10,764 nucleotides of DNA, taken from Gemmatimonadota bacterium. GTDB lineage: Bacteria > Latescibacterota > UBA2968 > UBA8231. The notes beneath the pieces were generated by a model, which made no database searches, was not told where the DNA came from, and worked only from the letters and a program-made list of their open reading frames with translations. This document shows, in pieces, positions 6,396 to 10,764 of this stretch (positions are counted from its first letter, which is position 1; every line of letters starts with the position of its first letter). The stretch covers positions 1-10,764 of the forward strand of contig VXZF01000348.1 in the NCBI GenBank assembly GCA_009845645.1, read 5' to 3'. The position numbers were made by a program, and so were the translations under genes.

Positions 6396-8024
6396 TCATT
6401 GCTCCGTCGGACTATAGATACTCTTCATCTCCCAGGCATCCAAAACAACCAAGCGCACGTCCCGGCCCACCGCCCGCAGTGCCACGCCGACACTGTCCTC
6501 GCGGCCAGGATACACCCGGACAGCGAGGCATTGCCTGTCGTTGACAAAGACTTCGACGATGCTTTTGTCGATGAATACCCGCATCTTGAGATTCTCCTCC
6601 GGTGCCAAGAACACCGGGGCAATCTCTGGAGGCCGCGATCGCGCCTGAGGCTGTATCGATGCATGAGAAGAATCAAGGGCGACTAAGCTGTAGGTGCCCT
6701 CACCATTGGGCGGCGTACCGGCCCCGACACCGGGCTCAAGGGGCTTGACGCTGCGGTCCCGGTAAAAGGCGATCCGGGTGTACTCCTGCTGATCCGGTGA
6801 GCGCAAAACATCCAACTCGATCAAGGGCGCACCATTGGTCTCGACTTCGAGGTTCAGCTCGATAGCATTGCCGGCGAGCTGATCAAAAACGATCTCGCTA
6901 TTGCCCTTGATGGTGCAGTCGGCGATCTGCGTATGGCGGTCGCGCAGCGATTCGATATCCCCGGCCGGTTCAATCTGTACATCGCCGCCAGCGCTCAAGC
7001 TCAGGTGCCGGGGCAGACTCATAAGCTGCTGTCCTTCCCAACAGCCAAAGTGGCGGATCTGGCGTTCCTCCTCGCTCCAACCCGGGCTCGGCATCCCCCA
7101 ATTGACATTGAAGATCGCAATCAATCCCCCCTTGCCGTCGGGGGTGGCCGATGGTGCGTGTATCCCCCCGGGCCAAGAGGCACCAAAGTTGAAACGGCCG
7201 TAATCGCGGGCGATCAATTTGTCTCGCGCTTGGTCGTAATCGCCAATCAGGTACTGACCACCGTTGCGATGGCTGTAATACAGCAGCATGTGTTTGTCGC
7301 CTATGGGCCAAAAATACGGACAGGCCCCGTCGTCGCCGGTGGCGCTAAATAGATCGTCTTCGACAAAAGGGTGCAGGTATTCCCAGGTTTCGAGATCCTC
7401 CGAGCGAAAAAGAAAATTTGCCCGGCGCGACAGGCCCCTCGGGCCGGTGGGCAGTGTGCCTCCTGAAAGCGAGTAGTAGGCCCCGTCCTTTTTCCAAATG
7501 CACGGATCGTACACCTGGTAGGATTGACTGGGCTCGTTGGCCTTGGGCTCGGGGATGCCTCCGGGCACTTTTTGCCAATTCAATAACAGGGGATCTCGGC
7601 TGATGGCGCTCACATTGCCTGTTTGGTGGCCGTAGTAGTGGACTATGACCCGATCCCCATCGACCAGCGACGCGCCCGACCAGCAACCGTGTTCGGGATG
7701 AGGATAAATGGCATAGGGCAAATCGCGCCAGTGGATCAAGTCCTCGCTGACTGCGTGGGCCCAGTGCGGCCGCGGATCTTCGGGAGGAAAGGCCTGGTAG
7801 AACAGGTGCCAGCGACCCTGCCAAAAACACAGTCCATTGGGATCGTTTAAGCGGCCGTCCGGGTTGCAAAAATGGTATATGGGACGCACGGGGTCGCCGG
7901 CCTTAGCCTGCCTAGCGGTCCTAAAGCGCTGCAGGAGTGGGTTTGTTCGCAGTTGGGCTTCCTGCTCGGCGAGGGTATCGCCAAAACTGTACTGGGCAAC
8001 GGCTGAGGTATGATCAGGTTGCAT
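6396..8024 (-). CDS. glycoside hydrolase family 32-like protein (fructosidase type), atypical active site
   Basis: A 542-residue protein with a five-bladed propeller then a beta-sandwich. Seen: NDPNG (60-64) with the nucleophile D61, HLFYQAFP after it, CWSGAS (114-119), and a C-terminal LKMRVFIDKSIVEVFVNDRQ (479-498) typical of the GH32 C-terminal domain. Two catalytic motifs deviate. RDP reads YDP (172-174), and the ECP motif reads ACP (234-236, in DDGACPYFWP), so the usual acid/base glutamate is alanine. I recall a divergent GH32-like group with similar PYFWPIGD segments, so the change may be characteristic of a subfamily. No signal peptide is evident, so it seems intracellular. ATG at 8024 (minus) has a GAGAG nine bases upstream. 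It converges on the SDR gene with only 12 bases between, and no strong terminator was seen there. Confidence 0.87.
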   Translation of the reverse strand: MQPDHTSAVAQYSFGDTLAEQEAQLRTNPLLQRFRTARQAKAGDPVRPIYHFCNPDGRLNDPNGLCFWQGRWHLFYQAFPPEDPRPHWAHAVSEDLIHWRDLPYAIYPHPEHGCWSGASLVDGDRVIVHYYGHQTGNVSAISRDPLLLNWQKVPGGIPEPKANEPSQSYQVYDPCIWKKDGAYYSLSGGTLPTGPRGLSRRANFLFRSEDLETWEYLHPFVEDDLFSATGDDGACPYFWPIGDKHMLLYYSHRNGGQYLIGDYDQARDKLIARDYGRFNFGASWPGGIHAPSATPDGKGGLIAIFNVNWGMPSPGWSEEERQIRHFGCWEGQQLMSLPRHLSLSAGGDVQIEPAGDIESLRDRHTQIADCTIKGNSEIVFDQLAGNAIELNLEVETNGAPLIELDVLRSPDQQEYTRIAFYRDRSVKPLEPGVGAGTPPNGEGTYSLVALDSSHASIQPQARSRPPEIAPVFLAPEENLKMRVFIDKSIVEVFVNDRQCLAVRVYPGREDSVGVALRAVGRDVRLVVLDAWEMKSIYSPTEQ

Positions 8025-8068
8025 ATAGTCAGACTCTCTTGGTTAGGGACATGAACGCATAGGGAAAA

Positions 8069-8097
8069 TGAAGAACCTTTTTTCGCTGCTCTGTCAA
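8069..8097 (-). promoter_or_regulatory. candidate promoter of the GH32 gene
   Basis: On the minus strand a perfect TTGACA (8097-8092) is followed after 17 bases by TCTTCA (8074-8069), and the stretch AAAGGTTCTTC resembles the 21-bp repeat. From the -35 box to the TTCC that ends the core, 24 of 35 positions equal those of the phyH promoter without gaps. The start codon lies about 37 bases further on, a distance like that in the other two copies. The rest of the 149-bp divergent gap (8025-8173) holds no convincing gene. A weak plus-strand TAGAAT at 8112-8117 could serve the methyltransferase. Confidence 0.45.
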
Positions 8098-8173
8098 GGC
8101 ATTGTGCAAATTAGAATGACGCTCAAAATTAGTCTTGCCAAGGTTGCCCATCTCAAACTATACAAAAAAGAAA

Positions 8174-9385
8174 ATGACCCCTCACTATCCACCCCTCTAC
8201 CTGCGCCCCAACAGCGAGCGCACCGTGCGCAACGGCCACCCTTGGGTCTTCTCCGGCGCGGTCGAACGCCCTCCCCAGGACGCCGACACCGGCGATATCG
8301 TCGATGTCTTTGACGCGCATGAGCGCTTCGTCTGTCGCGGGTTCTACAACCGGCGCTCGCTGATCCGCGTGCGCAGTCTCACCCAAGACCCCCGCCGCGC
8401 CATTGACGCGGCCTTCTTCACAGAGCGCATCGCCCAAGCCATCGCCCTCCGCCGCAGCGTCGGCCTGTCCGCCCACACCAACGCCATGCGCCTAGTCCAC
8501 GGCGAAAGCGACGGCCTGCCCGGCCTAATCGCCGACGACTACGCCGGCTACCTAGTGGTGCAATTCCACACCGCCGGCATGGAAAAGCAACGCCCTGCCA
8601 TCCTCGACGCGCTCCAATCCCTGCTCGCCCCCCGCAGCATGTACGAACGCAGCGATGTGGGCACCCGGCGCGCCGAGGGACTGGACGACCGACCCACCGG
8701 CCTACTAGCGGGCGAAGCACCACCCGAATTCGTCGAGATCGAAGAGCACGGTACGCATCTCTATGCCGACCTCTATCGCGGCCAGAAGACCGGCTTTTTC
8801 CTCGACCAGCGCACCAACCGTTTCTACCTCCAGCAGCTCGCCCGTGGCCAGCGCGTGCTCAACCTCTTCTCCTATTCGAGCGGCTTCTCTGCCCACGCCC
8901 TCAAAGGCGGCGCATCCCGCACCCTCGACGTCGATATATCGCCTCAAGTCGTGCCTGCCGCCCGCCGCACTCTCGCGGCCAACCGCCCCCAAGGCTCCCA
9001 TTCCGACCTATTGATCGCCGATGTCTTTCCCTTTGTGGACGAACTGGCCGACCGCGGCCCTCGCTACGACATCGTCGTCTGCGACCCGCCCTCGCTGATG
9101 CGCAAACGCAGCCAGTACAAACAGGCCATGGGCGTCTATACCAAACTCAACCGCAACGCCTTCCGCCTCATAGCCGATGGCGGTCTGCTGGTGACCGCCT
9201 CGTGCTCGGCGCGAATTTCCCTAGAGGACTTCTTCCAAATCGTCCGCCGCGCCGCCGCTGGTGCCCGAGTCCGCACCCGCATCCTCGCCTACAACCTGCA
9301 CCCAGCCGACCATCCAATAGATCCAGCCTTCCCCGACGGACGCTACCTCAAGTGCATCTTCGCCCGCGTCTCTCGCCCTTCTTGA
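8174..9385 (+). CDS. class I SAM-dependent rRNA methyltransferase (RlmI-type, PUA domain)
   Basis: A 403-residue cytoplasmic RNA cytosine-C5 methyltransferase of the COG1092 family, whose E. coli member RlmI makes m5C1962 in 23S rRNA. The N-terminus (about 1-70, LYLRPNSERTVRNGHPWVFSG) is the PUA-like RNA-binding domain. The middle has HGESDGLPGLIADDY. The catalytic part carries GQKTGFFLDQRTNR (203-216), the SAM loop LNLFSYSSGFS (229-239), CDPPSLMRKRS (303-313) and SCS (343-345) with the probable catalytic cysteine. Length fits RlmI (about 396). ATG at 8174 is chosen over the in-frame TTG at 8135 because the extra 13 residues have no family match; the ribosome site is poor either way. It appears to be a single-gene unit, divergent from GH32. 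The exact target base is inferred from the family. Confidence 0.9.
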   Translation: MTPHYPPLYLRPNSERTVRNGHPWVFSGAVERPPQDADTGDIVDVFDAHERFVCRGFYNRRSLIRVRSLTQDPRRAIDAAFFTERIAQAIALRRSVGLSAHTNAMRLVHGESDGLPGLIADDYAGYLVVQFHTAGMEKQRPAILDALQSLLAPRSMYERSDVGTRRAEGLDDRPTGLLAGEAPPEFVEIEEHGTHLYADLYRGQKTGFFLDQRTNRFYLQQLARGQRVLNLFSYSSGFSAHALKGGASRTLDVDISPQVVPAARRTLAANRPQGSHSDLLIADVFPFVDELADRGPRYDIVVCDPPSLMRKRSQYKQAMGVYTKLNRNAFRLIADGGLLVTASCSARISLEDFFQIVRRAAAGARVRTRILAYNLHPADHPIDPAFPDGRYLKCIFARVSRPS

Positions 9386-9434
9386 TGCTGCCGAGCGAAA
9401 GGCATTCTCTCGTTGTAATATGTCAATCCTCTCC

Positions 9435-9462
9435 TTGTTCAAGTCAGTTTCTCCGCTATATT
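9435..9462 (+). promoter_or_regulatory. candidate promoter of the antitoxin-like gene
   Basis: TTGTTC (9435-9440) is followed after 16 bases by TATATT (9457-9462). Transcription would begin around 9469, only about nine bases before the ATG at 9478. No Shine-Dalgarno sequence is visible, so the message could be nearly leaderless. Confidence 0.35.
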
Positions 9463-9477
9463 TCTGACATTATACCA

Positions 9478-10362
9478 ATGGATACGACCATGCCAAGCCT
9501 ATCTCAGCATATCGCCAAACGCGCCGACGAGTTGCCCGAGGGGTCGCTATTGTGCCCAAGGGCGTTGCTCCACCTCGGAAGCAGAGCGGCAGTCGATCAA
9601 GCACTGTCGCGCCTCGCACGTCGTGGACAATTAATGCGGGTCTGTCAGGGCGTCTATGTCCGGCCTATAGAGACTCGCTTCGGTCTGCGCCCGCCCGCGG
9701 TTGAGAAGGTCATTGAAGCGCTGGCGGAACTATGGGGGGAGACCATTGTTCCCTGTGGCGGTGCGGCGGCGAATTTCCTCGGTCTCACTACTCAGACGCC
9801 GGTGCAGTCGGTGTATCTGACCTCTGGCCCCAGCCGGCGGTTGAAACTCGGCGCCCTGACAGTGCATCTGCGTCATGCCCCGCGCTGGCAGTTGGTAGCA
9901 CCACACCGGCCGGCCGGCGATGCGATTCGCGCCCTCGCTTGGTTGGGAGAGATTGAAGAGAACCTCGGCGCGATTGCGAGCAAGCTCTCTCCTGCCGACC
10001 TCGAAGAGTTCGTTGAGTTGCGCGTCCTGATGCCAGCGCGGATTGCAGAACTCATGAGTGCATGGATCGGGCAAAACCCGCGTCTATCGCCCGATCAGAC
10101 ATGTATAACTCGTGAACACGGGCTGAAAATGAAAGATACGTCTGCCGAAAAAGAAATTCTCGATGAGATCCATAAATTGGGAAAAGGCCAACAAGCGGAG
10201 GTGCTGGAATTCGTTCGTTCGTTAGCAAACTCCGAGATGGAAGGCGTACCCGGCAAGACTCTGCTGCGCTTTGCAGGAACAATAGATAGAAAAGACTTGG
10301 ACAGAATGACAAAGGCGATTCAAATCGACTGCGAAAGCGATCCTCAAGGAGATCAACCATGA
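9478..10362 (+). CDS. AbiEi-like (DUF6088) protein fused to a VapB-type antitoxin domain
   Basis: A 294-residue protein in two parts. Residues about 5-200 follow the DUF6088/AbiEi-antitoxin pattern: an N-terminal winged helix (ADELPEGSLLCPRALLHLGS, then ALSRLARRGQLMRVCQGVYVRP), then VIPCGG-like GGAAANFLGLTTQTP, YLTSGPSRRLKLG and LRHAPRW. Such proteins bind and repress their own promoter in type IV toxin-antitoxin pairs. From M218 (ATG at 10129) to the end, the sequence resembles a separate small antitoxin of the VapB/DUF2281 kind: ILDEIHKLGKGQQAEVLEFV, then GVPGKTLLRFAGTIDRKDL, MTKAI and a Cys-Glu pair. No stop or good ribosome site separates them, so I read a fusion. No nucleotidyltransferase or PIN toxin is present next to it. 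ATG at 9478 is preferred (9490 is possible); the open frame reaching back into the methyltransferase gene is spurious. Confidence 0.75.
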   Translation: MDTTMPSLSQHIAKRADELPEGSLLCPRALLHLGSRAAVDQALSRLARRGQLMRVCQGVYVRPIETRFGLRPPAVEKVIEALAELWGETIVPCGGAAANFLGLTTQTPVQSVYLTSGPSRRLKLGALTVHLRHAPRWQLVAPHRPAGDAIRALAWLGEIEENLGAIASKLSPADLEEFVELRVLMPARIAELMSAWIGQNPRLSPDQTCITREHGLKMKDTSAEKEILDEIHKLGKGQQAEVLEFVRSLANSEMEGVPGKTLLRFAGTIDRKDLDRMTKAIQIDCESDPQGDQP

Positions 10363-10764
10363 TACGCCTCCGCCCTCTGATTTATGGAATGCTGCTAGCC
10401 CTGACGACCCTTGGCCTTGGCCAGTGCGGCGACGGCGGAGATCGCATAACGGCCCCTGACGACTCTGGCCAGCGCGGCGACATCGGCAACATCGGCCAGT
10501 GCGGCAACATCGGCGACCGCATGACGCCCCCGGCCCCCGACGTCGCTTTGTTCGCAGACGCCCGCCTACAGCGGGTAGTGTGGCAAGCACTGGGCTGCCC
10601 CCAAGGGCCTCTTACGCCAGACGACGTCGCCACCTTGACGAGTCTTTCGGCCTCCTATGAATCCATTCGCAGCTTGGAAGGCATCGAGCATTGTACCGCC
10701 CTACAGGAACTCTATCTGGACGGCAACAAGATTTCTGATCTAACCCCGCTGAATCAAATGACCC
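10359..10764 (+). CDS. leucine-rich repeat (internalin-like) lipoprotein, 5' part
   Basis: An open frame of 135 codons that continues past the window end. It begins MIRLRPLIYGMLLALTTLGL followed by Gln-Cys, which looks like a signal peptide with a cysteine at residue 23 as possible lipid anchor; Gln before the Cys makes the lipobox non-standard. Residues about 22-62 are a glycine-rich linker with repeated GQCG/GQRG and GNIG blocks. VALFADARLQRVVWQALG and LTPDDVATLTSL form the usual cap seen before bacterial LRR arrays, and the first repeats follow (SIRSLEGIEHCTALQELYLD, then GNKISDLTPLNQMT). Its ATG overlaps the antitoxin stop as ATGA and has AAGGAG seven bases upstream, so translation is likely coupled. 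Expected place: exported, envelope-attached, probably binding or adhesive. Partner unknown. Confidence 0.8.
   Translation, partial: MIRLRPLIYGMLLALTTLGLGQCGDGGDRITAPDDSGQRGDIGNIGQCGNIGDRMTPPAPDVALFADARLQRVVWQALGCPQGPLTPDDVATLTSLSASYESIRSLEGIEHCTALQELYLDGNKISDLTPLNQMT
10419..10541 (+). repeat. imperfect in-frame repeats in the LRR protein linker
   Basis: Three in-phase blocks start at 10419, 10467 and 10494, each opening GGCCAG(T/C)GCGGC. At protein level they read GQCGDGGDRITAPDDS, GQRGDIGNI and GQCGNIGDRMTPPAPD, so the first and third are 16-residue near-copies and the middle one is short. The spacings are 48 and 27 bases, both multiples of three. Confidence 0.6.

Noticed and set aside
8068..8313. 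81-codon frame starting MKNLFSLLCQGIV between GH32 and the methyltransferase
   Set aside because: Most of it overlaps the methyltransferase start in another frame and turns Pro/Arg-rich; no ribosome site supports it.
9398..9420. AAAGGC, TTCT and TCGTT in the same order as in the 21-bp repeat, upstream of the antitoxin-like gene
   Set aside because: It needs two gaps, lies over 60 bases from the start codon, and has no TTGACA at the matching distance. It may be chance and was not counted as a fourth copy.
9202..9477. 92-residue extension of the antitoxin-like protein back into the methyltransferase gene
   Set aside because: It overlaps the well-supported end of the methyltransferase in another frame and is Pro/Arg/Ser-rich low-complexity translation.
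10569..10581. 13-bp match (CAGCGGGTAGTGT) to the left edge of the inverted repeat at 3614-3626
   Set aside because: Here the bases are part of the LRR coding frame (codons for QRVV), the match stops after 13 bases, and no second arm follows. Chance is likely.
1..10764. CRISPR arrays, tRNA or rRNA genes, and complete insertion sequences
   Set aside because: No regularly spaced direct repeats, no tRNA-like cloverleaf arms, no rRNA sequence and no transposase gene were seen on reading both strands.

Overview
The window looks like chromosomal DNA from an uncultivated, GC-rich, heterotrophic environmental bacterium. All recognisable genes are bacterial in type and most read as about 60% GC or more by eye. 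The combination of a phytanoyl-CoA-dioxygenase-like gene, an unusual GH32 protein, a DUF1330 protein, an internalin-like LRR lipoprotein and an AbiEi/VapB-type antitoxin is one I associate with lineages such as Latescibacterota or Poribacteria. That placement is an inference from gene content only and is weak.

Layout. (1) 1-3138: a class III aminotransferase and an NCS2-type permease in a tandem, operon-like pair. The permease carries a C-terminal domain resembling a degenerate RsbW-like ATPase. (2) 3139-3595: an AT-rich promoter region and a small DUF1330 protein. (3) 3596-4778: a 79-bp perfect-ended inverted repeat, then a GHMP-family gene of the beta-RFAP synthase type with visibly lower GC. 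(4) 4779-6383: a promoter and a tightly coupled pair, PhyH-type dioxygenase plus short-chain dehydrogenase. (5) 6396-8024, minus strand: a GH32-like protein convergent with the SDR. (6) 8174-9385: an RlmI-type rRNA methyltransferase, divergent from the GH32 gene. (7) 9478-10764: a fused antitoxin-like protein overlapping by ATGA with the start of an LRR lipoprotein that runs off the window.

How the parts may work together. The aminotransferase and the PhyH-like gene are preceded by an identical 21-bp element. In front of phyH it lies just downstream of a perfect TTGACA box and would contain the -10. A diverged third copy with the same TTGACA spacing precedes the GH32 gene. This suggests that three catabolic transcription units (amine/amino-acid, hydroxylation plus oxidation, and fructan-like sugar) share one promoter type and may be co-regulated. 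The permease could import a substrate for the first unit.

The least ordinary items are the shared promoter element, the permease-ATPase-like fusion, the GH32 protein lacking its usual acid/base glutamate, and the toxin-less antitoxin fusion coupled to an LRR lipoprotein.
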